From positions 26,793,347 through 26,857,346 of the forward strand of contig NC_073303.1 in assembly GCF_027595985.1 (NCBI RefSeq): a DNA stretch of 64,000 bases, read 5' to 3'. Origin of the DNA: Sorex araneus. Taxonomy: Eukaryota > Chordata > Mammalia > Eulipotyphla > Soricidae. A program made the translations under genes and the position numbers. The notes below the pieces were generated by a model. It was given only the letters and a program-made list of their open reading frames with translations, did not search any database and had not been told where the DNA came from. Shown here piece after piece: positions 1 to 12,043 of this stretch (positions within the stretch are counted from its first letter, which is position 1; each line of letters begins with the position of its first letter).

Positions 1-277
1 TTGTAACTGATAAGTTTCACTTTTCTTTCTGTTTACTTTGGTTACATTCAATATTTCAACACAAACCTCACTATTATTGTTAGGAGTACCCCACTAGAGT
101 CAGACCTGTTGTGAAGAGATATGAGGTCGCGCAACTGCTACTGCGGCTGCGCAGTTTTGGATTTCTGTACTTTAACAACTAATTCCAGGGAGGAGATTTC
201 TTCCGGATATTGGATCATTGCAAGCTTGACAACCCTATCTGTGGTGGTCATCATAATATGGCGGACACCACGCCCTT

Positions 278-380
278 CATCGCTGGAGAGAAAGAGGAGA
301 GAGAGGAGAGGGGAGGGGAGGGGAGGGGAGGGAGAGAAAGAGAAAGAGAAAGAGAAAGAAAGAAAAAGAAAGAAATACCT
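278..380 (+). repeat. Purine (GA-rich) simple repeat
   Basis: Runs of GAGAG, GGGGA and AAAGAG form an almost pure purine strand of about 100 bases inside the NUDT3 intron. Confidence 0.85.
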
Positions 381-602
381 TTCCCCTCTGGGCGGGCACG
401 GGGTCGCCGCTTACTTCTCAGGCTGGAGACATTCTGCAAGGAGTTGCCCATGCTGAAAGAGGTTTTGCTAGGTCTGGATTCACGCTCGTGCAGCTGTGGA
501 GAGGCCGCACACGCATGCGGCCCCAGGATCACATCTCGGCGGCGGGAGGGGCTGGTGCCTCCCCTGGATACGTATTTTGAGTTTTTTGTTTGTTTGGATT
601 AA

Positions 603-758
603 TGGGCCACACTCAGCTGTGCTCAGGGCTTGCTCCTGACTCTGTGCTCAGTGATCATTTTTGGCAGGGCTTGGGAGACATAGAGGGTGCCAGGGATTGA
701 ATCCACATCAGCCCTGTGACAGGCAAGTACCCTACCTGTTGCACATCCCTCCAGCCCC
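603..758 (-). mobile_element. Diverged SOR-type SINE
   Basis: Read on the minus strand, the head near 758 (GGGGCTGGAGGGATG) and the body down to GTGGCCC follow the shrew SINE layout, but with many substitutions. It is an old copy with no clear target duplication. Confidence 0.7.
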
Positions 759-1177
759 AGTATATTTCAGTATTTTGTGAATACATGTCTTCTATAGATT
801 TTGTTTCATAGCTATGTATAGATAGCAATATTTTTCTATTTTATAGGCTTTCATAAAATAATTCTTAAATAAACTGCTGATTGCAAGCCAGCTATCATTC
901 CAGAAAGTGAAAGCAGGAACTGGAGGTGCTCACCAGGCTTGGGCTGCTCCCATGCAGGCCACGGGAGGCCCAGGGCCCAGGGCTGCAGGGGAAAATGTTG
1001 CGTGGTTCTCTCTGGTGGGGGGGGCTCCAGCAGTTGCCGTTAGCTTCTGCGCTTTCAGACTTCATAACTTTTGTTCTGTATTAGGTGTGATACTTGGAGC
1101 CCAGAAAGTGTACTCACGTTACCTTCTTTAGAAGGAAGGAAAACTGTAACACAAGTTTTAAAAATTGGGAACCATTG

Positions 1178-1392
1178 GGCCAGAGCAATAGCACAGCGGG
1201 TAGGGCATTTGCCTTGCACGCAGCCAACCCAGGTTCAATCCCCCGCATCCCATATGGTCCCCCAAGCACAGCCAGGGGTAATTCCTGAGTGCAGAGCCAG
1301 GAGTAACCCCTGAGCATCGCTGGGTGTGGGCCCACCTCCCCCAAAAAAAAGTAAAAAAAAAAAAAAAAAGCAGAAATATTCTTTAAAAAAAA
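1178..1392 (+). mobile_element. SOR-type SINE with target-site duplication
   Basis: This is a full-length copy of the dominant SINE. The tRNA-like part has an A-box-like TAGCACAGCGGG and a B-box-like GGTTCAATCC, then a specific body and an A-rich tail. The flanks repeat imperfectly: 1161-1177 (AAAATTGGGAACCATTG) and 1393-1409 (AAAATGGGGAACTATTG). Such 15-17 bp duplications and an A tail are what L1-driven retroposition leaves. Confidence 0.9.
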
Positions 1393-1493
1393 AAAATGGG
1401 GAACTATTGCTTTCTGGTTTCTTCTGTATCTTCTTAGAAGCCGGCGGCAGGTCCCGGCTTCCCTGGCCCTGACCGCTCGCTCTGCCTCCACAG

Positions 1494-1672
1494 GAAGGAA
1501 GCGGGAATGGTTTAAGATAGAAGACGCCATGAAGGTGCTGCAGTTCCACAAGCCGGTGCAGGCGTCCTACTTCGAGACGCTGCGGCAAGGCTACTCGGCC
1601 AACAACGGCACCCCGGTGGTGGCGCCCACCTACTCCGTCTCCTCCCAGAGCTCCATGTCGGGCATCAGATGA
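1494..1672 (+). CDS. NUDT3: NUDT3 (DIPP1) terminal coding exon
   Basis: NUDT3 is diphosphoinositol polyphosphate phosphohydrolase 1, a cytosolic Nudix hydrolase that removes phosphate from inositol pyrophosphates and cleaves diadenosine polyphosphates. Only its last coding exon is here. After the acceptor CTCCACAG the exon enters in phase 1 (split Gly codon) and encodes about 59 residues. It starts GRKREWFKIEDAMKVLQ, continues HKPVQASYFETLRQGYS and ends with the Ser-rich tail SSMSGIR before TGA at 1670-1672. The tail separates it from the paralogue NUDT4, which has a different C terminus. The catalytic Nudix box is in upstream exons outside the window. Against the human protein as I remember it there are only conservative changes (for example IEDAMK for IEDAIK and LQFHK for LQYHK). 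The open frame and correct acceptor argue for the real gene and not a retrocopy. Confidence 0.96.
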
Positions 1673-2160
1673 CTGAGGACTCCTGTCCGGGGAGCGGGAA
1701 CCTAGACTGACGTGCAGACCTCCCCTCTCCCGCGCCCGCCTCCTCCCGGCCTCTCAGTAAGGCATGACAGGCCGCAGAGAAAGGGTTCATTGATACGTAG
1801 CTGTTTGGTGTTAAGTGACGGGGCTTTTTCTTCTCTTTTTACCAAGGGGGGTGGGTGTGTAATTTGTAAGTACTTTTGTGCATGATCTGCCCCTCCCCTC
1901 CACACCCCTGCACCTCTCGGGAGGGGAGCCCCGCGCCTTCCCTCTGCCTTGGATCCGGAGATGTTCCTGTTTGCATCACCCCAGACCTAGCCAGACAGAC
2001 ATTTCTTTTTGATTTTTAATTTTTTTTTTTTAATTCAAAGATACCAAGAGCAGATGAAACCTTTCAAGAATTTCTCCTGTGGTGTACTGTCTAATAGGTT
2101 GGTGACTTTCCTTGCAGTATCCATTTATCTACACATTATATACTTGGCATATAATATGTA

Positions 2161-2166
2161 AATAAA
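2161..2166 (+). terminator. NUDT3: Proximal poly(A) signal of NUDT3
   Basis: This is the first AATAAA after the stop codon, in an AT-rich stretch and followed by T-rich sequence. It would give a 3' UTR of roughly 0.5 kb. A second AATAAA lies at 2420-2425. Confidence 0.55.
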
Positions 2167-5100
2167 TGACAGAGAAGGAATTTAATTTTTTTTTTGTCTG
2201 CTTTTTTTTTTTTTAAGGAGGGGTGTTGCTGAAATTGAGAGCTTGGCTCATAATTAATCTTTTTTTTTTTTTTTGGTGGGGGGTGCTAGGAACGTTTCTG
2301 TGTCCTTTCTCTTTACCACAGCCATTGGTTGTCATTATTTGGGTTAGAGAAAGACTTGAGCTCACTTCATATTGCCCCCAGGACTCATGGCCTTCTCTTC
2401 CTGTAGCTGTTTCCATGCCAATAAAGAAATAGGAAGAAACCTATTTTCTTTTTATTACCAAGCCAGAAGCTAATGGCCTCGGCCCAGATCCAGGGAGACA
2501 GTGATAGGACTGAATTCCTCCAGAGATGCCGGAGTAGGGGTCCGGCCTGGGCTCCTGGGATGCTGGCCTGAGAAGCCGAGCAGCGAGCACTGTCTCCATC
2601 CTGGTGGTTTGGGACTTTTTCCCCGATGCTGTTTATTGCCGACGCCGGTCTCTCTCCTTCTGCATCCATGACCGCACCGTGCAGGCCTGGAGGCGTTCCC
2701 GGGCTGGGGAGCGCCCAGGGCTCTTGGCAGGAGCAGCCCCGCAGCCTCACCCCTGTCCTGGTACCCAGATGCAGTTCCTGAGAAGTATGTGGGAGGGGAA
2801 ACCCGGGTGTTTGCGTGTCTTTGTAATGTTCCAGCCCCTTGTGATCGCACCACAGAGCATGCTCGGAAACACTCAGGGTGTCTCCTGCCCGGAAGTGCAC
2901 GGCCCAGCCTCTGCCAGGGGGCGGGCCCGGAGAAGGCACAGTCATTACCGGCATGGCGACGCGATGCATCCATCGGGTCTCTGCAGAATGCCTTAGTTTT
3001 GCTAGATGCTTCCTGCGGCTTTGTTTGCCAATTGCCTTGTTTAGTTGGGAAGCAGAAAAGGCCTTGGTGGGGCGGGGGCCGTTTAGGGTGCTGACAGTGG
3101 GGGGGGTCCATGACTTGAAGCCAGGAGCCTGTCGGTGCCTCTCAGTGGCATCACCTGGGGCAAACCATAGCCAAGATGTGACATTTAAATCGTAGTTCTC
3201 TTTATTTAAAAATTCTAATAAATACTCGAATTTTGGAAAGGTTTTGCTCTTCACTCCCTCTAAAAGAAATAATTGTGTGTCTCTCTGGTAGGCCTGCCAG
3301 ACAGTGCTCAGCGTTTTGGTGGGGAACTTTGAAGTCTGTCACACACTGTCCGCTTGCATCCTCTCCCCTCTCGGTCCTGGGACATAATCCAAGGCAGTGC
3401 CGCTGTCTCCTTCGGACCCCTCCCAGCCTCAGAGCGAGATCGTACCCCGAGTCAGGTCCCTGTGACGAGGTGGAGGTGGAGCAGGGGACTGGAGCCCAGT
3501 GGCCACTTGCCAGCCACATGCCTCACGTAAGGCAGACAGCTGCTGCTTGCTGCCGCTTTAGAGCATTTTAAGGCTCTTTCCAAATAAAGGGAAGTAAATC
3601 CAACTAAAGGCTACGTGGACTCAAAAGCCGCATTCTCCCAGATAAATTCTACCTAAACGGAAGGGATGAGCACAGTATGCAGGGAAACAGTCGCGTTCCT
3701 GTGGAAGGCGCAGGGGAAGCAAGCCTGTGAGCTGTGTGTCTCTAAGGGCCTGGGGAGGCTCTCCCGGGGCCAGGCCACCAGCCCACCCCCCTGCCGGGCC
3801 CGGTCGGGATGGTGGTTGGCGTCCTTGGGCCCGGCGAGTGCACTGTGCCAGGACATCCCTTTCAGCGACATGAATGGAGCCCGCCCTGCAGCGAGCCGGA
3901 GAGACTGTGCGGGCGCTTCATGGCCGGCACAAGGAGGTTCTGTCTGAGCCCAGCATTGTTGAGGCTGGTGCTGGCTTTTGTTGCAGTGAACTTCTCGGGG
4001 CCCGAGGTCAGTGCCTGGCACCACGAGCGCCAGGGCTGTCTCTGCTAATGCGGAGTCTTGGTCCCGCTGTGACACGTGATGGGGGCTCCCGGTGACTGTC
4101 CCCTTGATCTCTCGCCCAAGAAGCCCGGGGCAGCGAGGGAAAGCACAGACAGGCCTCCTGGCAGAGGCGCTCACTGGCCCGGCGGCCCAGCGTGTGTCCG
4201 TAGCTTCCTGTCTTCCCCGCGGTGAACTCGCGGGGTCTGGGTCCTGGTTGCTCCGAGAGTGTGGGTCAGATGCCACAGCTCTCAGATACTTGTGAACGGG
4301 AATTGTGTTCCCCACCCCCCTCCCGATTAAAGCCCCTGAGGAAGCCCCCATCATGCTCTCATAGCGCTTTCGGACCCGGACGCAGGTGGGTGTGCGTGTA
4401 TAAGAGTAAGAGAGGGGCTGGGGCCGCAGGATCTTGGCTTTTTCGCACTCCGTGTGACAGGCTGGAGGGAGGCTGCCGTGGCTGAGTCTGGTCCTGAAGC
4501 ATCTGCCGTCTCAGCTCCCCACAGCCCGAGGGTGCCTTGTCCCTGAGGCCATGGGAGGGATGGAGGAGTCTGGGGTACCCCCGCCCCATGAGGCTGCAGA
4601 GGCCTGGGGGTCCACCTTGCATAGTGTCTCGGACCCTCCTGGAGTTCAGGGCACCGACCTCACCCCTTGTGGTACAGCAGTTTTGTAAATGGTTGCAGGT
4701 TCTTTCGTGGCCAAAAAAAAAAAAAAATTGCTTTCTGTTTTGATGTTAGGGATAACATGTAGGTCTCTTAGGCTCGCTTAGAAGGAAGCAGGTTCCTCTC
4801 CTTCCCCTGCACGTTCCCCTGCCCCAGCCCTGCACGCTGTTCTTGACCTGGTAGTTGTGTTCTCACCGTGCTTTTGTCCGTCTCCCCACCTGAGCTGCTC
4901 CTCCACAGCTGAGTGAGAGCCGAATCCCATTATTCTTTCACACCAAGGACGTGACGATCACAGCCTGGGTTTTGCCACGTTGTCTGCGATGCTGGTGTTT
5001 CTGAAGCGTTCTTTAGGGCCGTCTTCACTGGACATTGACTCAGAATAAAAAGAAATCCTTATACCCCGATGGGATGGATCATTGCGTCAAGAGAAATGGG

Positions 5101-5502
5101 GGTTAGCTGCCATTGCTAATTCTGGCTTCAGCCTGATCCCACCGGCAGTTGACAGAAATAGAGGGACACAGCAGACGGTTCCCACAGGCGACACTGGGGA
5201 GAAGAGAGGATGAGCCAGTGGCGAGTCCACAAGACAGACGGCTCTCTGGCTCATGTTCAGGGAGTCACAGGACCCCGCAGTTCTGCGCCCAGAGGGCTGC
5301 TGGTGTTTCTGGAGCCTGCCGCACCGGGCCTTGGCCCACAGCTGTAGGAGGCGTCCTGCTGGTGATGCACTGACCTCCGGGGGGAAGCACGCATCCCTCG
5401 TGACCTGGCTGTCCAGGAGAGCCGTTTCTCGGTCTCTGTAGGCCTCACCTTCCGCAGTGAGACTTTGCAGATGTTCAGGTCAAGCGTGAACAGGGGAGCG
5501 TG

Positions 5503-5690
5503 GCCTGAGATCCATGGGCCGAGTGACCGTGCAGCAGGGAGGGTCCATGCCTTGCACGCGGCCAGCCTGGGTCTGAGTCCCGGCACCCCGTATGTTCCCC
5601 TGGCCCTGCCGGCAGTGAGTCCCTGTGAATGTGCAGCAGTAAGCCCCACGCACTGCCAGATGTGGCCTCCAAACAAAGATAGCTTCTGTG
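5503..5690 (+). mobile_element. Old SINE inside the NUDT3 3' UTR
   Basis: Recognisable by GGGAGGGTCCATGCCTTGCA, the B-box-like TGGGTCTGAGTCCC and the end CCAGATGTGGCCTCCAAAC. It is heavily diverged and has no A tail. Confidence 0.65.
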
Positions 5691-7424
5691 TGTGATGACA
5701 CCCCGGGCCCCACACCACTAGGGAGGCCCCAAAATAGTCATTTCTTCATGCCTCGGGCTGACTTGTGGTGCCCGGGGCCGGCGGGAAGTGTTGGCACCAT
5801 CCCCCAAAGGCCCGAGGCCTTTCACGAGGGCAGCTCACCTTTCCTCTGAGTTTCTTTTCAGGGCACCTCATCAGAACACCCGGAGAATTCTTGCCCCTTC
5901 CAGCTAACCACACGCTTGCCCGCCTAGTCCCCTGCCGCAGAGGTGGCCGGCCAGCCTCCCGACTCCCGGCACCTTCCAGAAGGGAGCAGTTTCCTTCTGC
6001 AAAGGTTTAGCTGTGGGCGGAGCCCCCAGCACACACCCCTCGCTGGAGTCTCCTCCGGCCTGAGGCCCCTTTGCAGCAGGAGTCTTGGGAATCTTGTGGA
6101 GAAAGGCAGCGGGTGCCTCCTCGGCCCCATGCCCGGCCCTGGACTGTCCCCGCCTGTCCTTGCATGGCAGAAGCGGGGGAAGCTGGTCTGTGAGTGAGAT
6201 GCCGGGAGGCGCCTGCCTGCTGCCTCCCCGAGCAGCCGTCCCCTCTTCCCTCCGTCTCCCGCCGGAGAGGGCCTAGGCACGGGGTCGGCCTCTCACCCCT
6301 GGGGGGGAGGCCCCACTCCCCGACTCCATGGCCCGGTGCCATCAGGGGTACATTCCTGACCAAGGCCAAGAACAGGGGGCCCAGCGCCAGGAATGGGAGC
6401 CGGTGGGCTCCGGTGTCCCCGGGGGCAGACCTGAAGCGAGGTCTTGGGGAGCCTCCAGGCACCGGGGGGCAGTGAGGCCTGGAGGGTGGGGGGCTGCTCA
6501 GCAGGCAGCGGGCGTGGGCTTCTAGGAAGGTAGCTGCTCTGGGGGGCTAGAGGCAGCGGAGCCTGGGCGGGCAAAGCCCCTCTCCACCCCTTCTGATTGG
6601 TGCTCAGGGCCCAAGGGGACACGCCCCCGGTTGGGCCTGAGAACTCCACCCCTTCCTACCCAGGGATGGACAGGTGTGTCGCTTAGGGCACAGGTGCATG
6701 CCTGAGCCCCGTGGCCAGCTGTGGGGTGTTGCATTTTGTAGCTAGGAAAAGGGTTTGGTGTCTCGTGCCCGAGAGACAGGTGCGTGTGGCTCTCTAGTGC
6801 CGCTTTCCCGCTCTCGTGTCGTGCCAGTTAGAAGGCTGGCCAGGTGGTGCCCCGCTCAGAGATGGCCGCTGCTGTGCCGTGAGCGCCCTGGCCCGGCCCA
6901 TGATGACCCCCGAGCACAGGGCAGGAGCAAGCTCTGAGTACCAGCACGTGTGACCAAGGCCCGAAGGAATCGCAGTGGTGGAGCTGTGGTCTGAGTCTGT
7001 CAGAGCGTCTCGGACACGGGACCCCAGCTCCCAAGGGCAGGGGGCAGGCCCCGCCGTGCCCGGGCTCCTGGGGGTGGCATTGGGGCTAAGAGGGTAGCTT
7101 GCTCCGGCTCCTCCCGTGACCCGCCGAGCCTCAGCGCAGGGACTGTCTGCGCTTCTCCCGCCACGGGCCTTCACGGGGGGCGGTGGGGGGCAGGGGGGCG
7201 CCTCCTGCGCAGCGGCAGCAGGAGTTTCCGGGGAGCCCCTTCCGCTTGGGCAGAGTAGCGAGGGTGTAGAGTTGACCTTTTCCCCAGAGACACTCTGAGG
7301 CCCCCCGGCCCCTTCCCTCTACTCCCGTTCTTAGCTGAGTCTCAGAGGGCCCGGGCACCTCTAGCCTGTCCCGATGCCACGGTGCCCTGCGCGCCCCCCT
7401 TCCGTGTACCAGAGAGGCAGACAC

Positions 7425-7575
7425 AGCCGGAGCCGCGGCACAGCGGGGAGGGCGCCTGCCTTGCACGTGGCCTGCCCGGTTCCATCCAGCACTTCCTGTG
7501 GCCCCCGGTCCCCACCAGGAGTGACCCCTGAGTTCAGAGCTGGCAGTAGGCCCCGAACACAAAGGACAACAGCAG
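7425..7575 (+). mobile_element. Old SINE near the end of the NUDT3 UTR
   Basis: GCACAGCGGGGAGGGCGCCT and CCAGGAGTGACCCCTGAGTT identify the family. The B-box part is damaged. Confidence 0.65.
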
Positions 7576-8296
7576 CAGCAAGGGCCTTTGGCAGCCGCGC
7601 CCCTGCTGGCTTTGGCGGCGCGGGCACACGCACAGCCGTGCCTTTCGCGGTGCTGGAGACATCCAGGGCGCACCGGGCTGAGCACCCTCCTTGGAGAGGC
7701 AGGAGGAGTGAGCCCCCCAGAGGGCACCCGGGCGGGCGTGTGCGCCGAGGGGGGTGGGGACCCGTGACCCCCTCGCCCTGCGCGTGTGCGCTGGAACCCG
7801 CGGCTGCGAGGTCGTGTTGAACGTTTCTTCCGTTTCTGAAGCCACCTTGCTCGGTATTGCATGGAAGGTCAAGTTCCCCCCCGCCCCCCCTCCCCTCTGG
7901 GGGCCCCTTGCCCCCCCCCCGCCCTCCCGCCAGCCTCAGAAGGAAGCCACACCACACTGCAGGGTCTGAGGGCGTGGACTCGGGGCTGATGGAGGAAGCT
8001 GAGGTTTCCTGGCTTCCCTTCTCAGGGTGTCGGCTCGTGGGGGAGTCTGGGGGGGGCCGGGCCGAGGCAGGCGCGGAGCTGTGACCCCACTCTCCCCTCT
8101 CTGACCAGCCTGCCGTGTGGCCACAGGGAAGCGATCCGGATAGACCCCACACCCCCGCCCCCTCCCGCTCCTTTTGTAAAGCAAACGCTCCCACCTGTGA
8201 GTGTGCTGTTCCTTCCCGCCTGTTCATCGTTTCCCCCTCGGGAGTCGTGTGGGAGGGGAGGGCGTTGGAACTGTAGGTTGTAATCTTGTGCCAACC

Positions 8297-8302
8297 AATA
8301 AA
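8297..8302 (+). terminator. NUDT3: Distal poly(A) signal, probable NUDT3 3' end
   Basis: CCAACCAATAAAAACCAG contains a perfect AATAAA. Downstream GGTCTGGTCTCTT is a plausible GU-rich element. SINE density rises sharply after this point, which supports it as a gene boundary. Confidence 0.6.
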
Positions 8303-8369
8303 AACCAGTATTTCACACACACCCGCCCACGGTCTGGTCTCTTCTTCCCCTGGCCTCCGTCTCTTGCTC

Positions 8370-8527
8370 TTGTTCTGTTTTGTCTGGGGCCACGTGCGGT
8401 GATGCTCAGGTTTTCTCCTGGCTCTGCACTCAGGAGGTGAGAGCGGGGATGTAAGGAGTGCTGGGGATCGAACCTGGGTCGACCACGTGCAAAACAGGCT
8501 CCCTACCCACTGTACCACCTCTCGCCC
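8370..8527 (-). mobile_element. Diverged SINE
   Basis: The minus-strand SINE order is kept: GGGGCCACGTGCGGTGATGC, then GGGGATCGAACCTGGGTCGA, then ACTGTACCACC on the + strand. Confidence 0.7.
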
Positions 8528-8796
8528 CCCCATTCTCTGCCGGGGACTGGGGATTGTCCCGGAGGTCAGTGGAGTACTTGCTGTTTGGGGAACTCCACTG
8601 AGGGATGAGATACCGGAACTCTTGGCGGGCCGTGGTTGTGCCAGTTCCACTGTGAGGGGCGCAGGAGCCCCCTTAGCTGGTGACCCTGCTCGGGAGAGGG
8701 GCTGGGGAGACCCCACGTCACCCTGGCCTCATGAGTGAAGAGCGCCTGGTGGACGGGAAGGCGTGAGGAAGCCGCCAGCAGAAGCGGCAGTCTGGG

Positions 8797-9055
8797 GGCT
8801 GGAGAGAGGACAGGCACCGGGGCGTTTGCCTTGTGCACAGCCAGGCCCGGTTGGGTCCCCTGAGCATTGCGCGGTGACCCCTGAGCACCACTGGGTACAG
8901 CCCCAAAACAAAAATCTTACCATCCACCGAGTCAGGGCCAGAGAGATAGCACAGTGGGTGGGGCACTCGACTTGCATCCCGCCCGGGTTTGATCCCCAGC
9001 ACCCCTCCCTGATGGTCCCCCCAGTACTGCCAGGTGTGGCCCCCCAGCTAAAGAA
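8797..9055 (+). mobile_element. Two adjacent truncated SINEs
   Basis: The first piece (8797-8915) starts GGGGCTGGAGAGAGGACAGG and lacks part of the body. The second (8936-9055) starts GGGCCAGAGAGATAGCACAG and keeps a B-box-like GGTTTGATCCCC. Both end in GTGGCCCC-type or CAGCCCC-type tails without long A runs. Confidence 0.7.
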
Positions 9056-10107
9056 CCTGGTAAGACAGCTGCTGGCCCTGTCTCATTAGCCCGAAGCCTG
9101 CTTCGGCCACTGCCCAGAAGGTCACTGCAGGCATGAGACTCACATGACCTTAATTCAGAGGAGACTGGCGTGCCTGGCCCTGGACACTTGGCTCTTCCAC
9201 GTGACGATAAGCGTCATCGGGTTAGTTCCTTGGGGTCCTGTTGCCTAGTTCTTCCCCGAATGTGTCTGAATGGGGAACAGGCAGACAGAACGTTGGTAAC
9301 CAAACAGGAACTGCATGTCAGTCCCCGTCAGCTGACCAGGGCGGCCTTTCCCCTCAGAGTCCCTTCTGTGGGCCTCCATTGTCCTCCAGGGCTGACCTCC
9401 CCTCCTCGTCAAAGGAGTCTTTATTGGGCCACACTGCGCGGAGCAAGCTCCCAGGGGGCCCTGGGGGTGCGGAAAGGCCACCGCCGCCGTAGGACCTGTG
9501 GGTGACTCTGCCGGCACCCCTGCAGTGGGGAGGAGTGTCGCGGGGCCTCTGGTGCACTTCCTGCCCTTCGGGCACCGGGTGGCGGCCCCCGGCAGGCCAG
9601 TCCTCGGGCTGCGGTCCTGGCTGAGCCCAGGGAAGCTCGGTGGTGGAGCCGGGGCTTTGGCCGCTTTCTGGTTTCACGCATGCGGGAGCGCGACAGCTTC
9701 TCCTGGCTCCTGGGTCTGTAACAGCCAGCGACCGTCCCAGCATCCGCGGCCACAGCCCTGAGGCCCCGTGTGCTGTTCTGAATTGCCAGCAGCGTGCTAG
9801 ACCCAGGATACACAGTCCTCGGAAGGGCACCTGCTCGGGCGACAGGTGGCGTGAAATGGGAGAGAAGGTGGAGGGGAAGGGGAGGGGGGACGCACAGGAG
9901 GCCCGGCAGAGGGGAGGGGGGAGAGAGGCTCTGAAGAGAGAGACGCCCTGCGTGAGAATGGGGAGCACAGGAACCAGGGCTCAGCTGCCAAGACTGAGGG
10001 AAGGGACAGTTGTGCCCACACTGGTAAAAGATGTGAAATGGGTGAATGCCCTTGGGACAGTCCCCAGCCCTCAAGGCTGCTAAGCTCACTGAGAATCCGG
10101 CAGCCTA

Positions 10108-10284
10108 GGGCCTGAGAGAGCACTGTGGGGAGAGCATTTGCTTTGCAGGCTGCAGATCTGGGTTAGATCCTCACCCTGGCATCCCCTATGGTGCCCTGAG
10201 CACCCCCAGGAGTGAGTCCTGAGCACAGAGTCAGGGGTAACCCCTGAGCATCTCCAGGTACCCTTCCCCCCAAAAAAAAAAAAT
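10108..10284 (+). mobile_element. Diverged SINE with A tail
   Basis: GAGAGCACTGTGGGGAGAGC heads the element, GGGTTAGATCC marks the B box, and a CCCCCCAAAAAAAAAAA tail closes it. Confidence 0.75.
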
Positions 10285-10825
10285 CTGGCAGCCTGGACAC
10301 AAACATCCCAGTGCAGAGGGGCCCGCGCGGGCGGACAGGCCGAGCGGTGAGATGACGGTGGAGCTTGGCTTCAGACCCCGCCGCCGCAGCCCCCAGAGCA
10401 GCGGGCTGGAGGAGCACCGACCGTGAGCACCCCCAGGTGTGTCCCCCAGCAGGCGCGCAGGCACCTCCCTCCCTGGAGGCTGAGGGGGGAGGAGTTGGGG
10501 GGCCCACGTGCGCCGGGGCCGGCCGGGGCCTTGGCTGGAACCTGAGAGCCACCGAGGCCTTGGGAAAGGTCGGCGGGCGTCACGTGGCTGGGCAGGCCGG
10601 GCCTCCCCGAGGGAGCCAGCTGAGGCTGTAACCGGAGCAGCTGAGGCTGGGCCTCCGGGGACTGACGCTGCTGTGACCACGTGCTGAGCGCCCCCTGCCG
10701 CAGGCTCGGCCCCCGGTGTGGGAGGCGGCACTGTGGCGGGGAAGCGAGGCAAGCACACAGAGCACCCGGCCGGGCTGGGCCCACAGAAGCAACCTACTAT
10801 CATTCGCTTTTATTTTGTTTTTGTT

Positions 10826-10972
10826 TGGGGGCCACTCCCAGGGCTTACTCCTGGCTCTGTGCTCAAGGGTCACTCTCACTGAGGCTCGGGGAACCCCGGG
10901 CGGTGCTGGGGATCGACCCCAGGCTGGCCGTGTGCAGGGCAAGCGTGCTGACCCGCCGTGCTGTCACCCTGC
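10826..10972 (-). mobile_element. Old SINE
   Basis: GGGGGCCACTCCCAGGGCTT, GGGGATCGACCCCAGG and CCGCCGTGCTGTCAC appear in minus-strand order. Confidence 0.65.
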
Positions 10973-11127
10973 AAACTGCTTACGAAGGAATCGGACAAGC
11001 GGGTTTGAAAAGTGAGAGGAGAGAGCGCCACGGGTGGGCGCCAGGAACAGACAGTTCAGAGATGCTGTGAGGCACACCTAGGCCTACACGGGACGCCCAG
11101 TGTCTCCGCAGTGTCCTGCCGGAGGCC

Positions 11128-11752
11128 TGCCCGGAGGTGGTGCAGCGGATAGGGCTGATGCCCGCGCCCGGCCCGGGCTCAGCTCCAGCACCCACCCGCG
11201 CTCTCCCGAGCATTGCTGGGGGCAGCCCTGGGTGGGGCCCCGGTTTCCCCAGCACTGCGGGCCCCAGAAGCACCTTGTCTGGGCCTCCCGAACTCACCCG
11301 CTGGCCCCGCTGGTCGAGAAACACCGTGAGGGGGCCCAGCCTTCCGGGAGCTGCTTTGGAGGCTCTCCTGCCCCCCAAAAAGACAATAGGAAAGTACAGT
11401 AGTGGCCGAGAGACGGACCAGGCGGCGGGGCACGTGCCTAGCAGAGAACACCATGGGTCCGATCGCTGGCACACATGTCCCCCCAGCACTGCCGGGCGTG
11501 GCCCTGGTGGTACCCAGGAGCATGAAGCCTTCAGGCCTGCGGTGCAGTGCCCGATCCCCCCAATGCGCTGCAGGGGGCAGCCCCTGTTGAAATAGGACAG
11601 CGGGCAGGGCGCTTGCCATGCACACGGCCAACCTGGGTGCTTCGATCCCCAGCACCCCTTGTGCTCCCCCAGGCCCCACCAGGAGTGATCCCTGAGCACA
11701 GAGCCAGGAGTATATCCCTGAGCACTGCCTCGTGTGGCCCTGAAAAAGAATT
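11128..11752 (+). mobile_element. Cluster of three old SINE pieces
   Basis: Plus-strand pieces lie at about 11128-11240 (GGTGGTGCAGCGGATAGGGC), 11402-11515 (AGACGGACCAGGCGGCGGGG) and 11590-11752 (GGACAGCGGGCAGGGCGCTT, ending GTGTGGCCCTGAAAAAG). They are separated by GC-rich non-repeat sequence. Confidence 0.6.
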
Positions 11753-11884
11753 GATTTAAATAAAATAATGAAAGCAGCATGAGAAGTGGGAAGAACTAGA
11801 CAGAGGCTAAATCAGAAAATAGAAGGCGTGGGGGCCTCGCCGCCTGAGTGTGTGCAGGGGTCCCACACTAGAAACCACTCCAGG

Positions 11885-12043
11885 GGTAGCGGGTAGGGCG
11901 TTTGCCTTGCACACGGCCGACCCGGGTTCGAATCCCAGCATCCCATGTGGTCCCTTGAGCACCGCCAGGGATAATTCCTGAGTGCATGAGCCAGGAATGA
12001 CTCCTGTGCATCGCCACGTGTGACCCAAAAAGAAAAAAAAAAA
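11885..12043 (+). mobile_element. 5'-truncated young SINE with target duplication
   Basis: The copy begins inside the tRNA-like part (GGTAGCGGGTAGGGC), keeps a perfect GGTTCGAATCCC and ends in an A tail. Flanks: 11869-11884 TAGAAACCACTCCAGG and 12044-12059 TAGAAACCACCCCAGG, a 16-bp duplication with one mismatch. Confidence 0.88.

Larger units (their letters stand above)
1..1493 (+). other. NUDT3: Last intron of NUDT3 (3' part)
   Basis: This non-coding stretch ends in a pyrimidine-rich tract and the acceptor CTCCACAG directly before the NUDT3 terminal exon. It holds a purine tract at about 278-380, an old minus-strand SINE at 603-758 and a younger plus-strand SINE at 1178-1392. Earlier NUDT3 exons, including the Nudix box exons, lie outside the window to the left. 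Confidence 0.8.
1673..8302 (+). other. NUDT3: NUDT3 3' UTR (long form)
   Basis: The sequence after the stop carries several AATAAA signals: 2161-2166, 2420-2425, 3217-3222, 3583-3588, 5044-5049 and 8297-8302. The last is followed about 30 bases on by GT-rich sequence, as expected of a true cleavage site. The tract has few SINEs compared with the DNA after 8.3 kb, which fits a transcribed UTR. Two old SINE copies sit at about 5503-5690 and 7425-7575. Which signals are used cannot be told from sequence, so the 3' limit is an inference. Confidence 0.6.
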
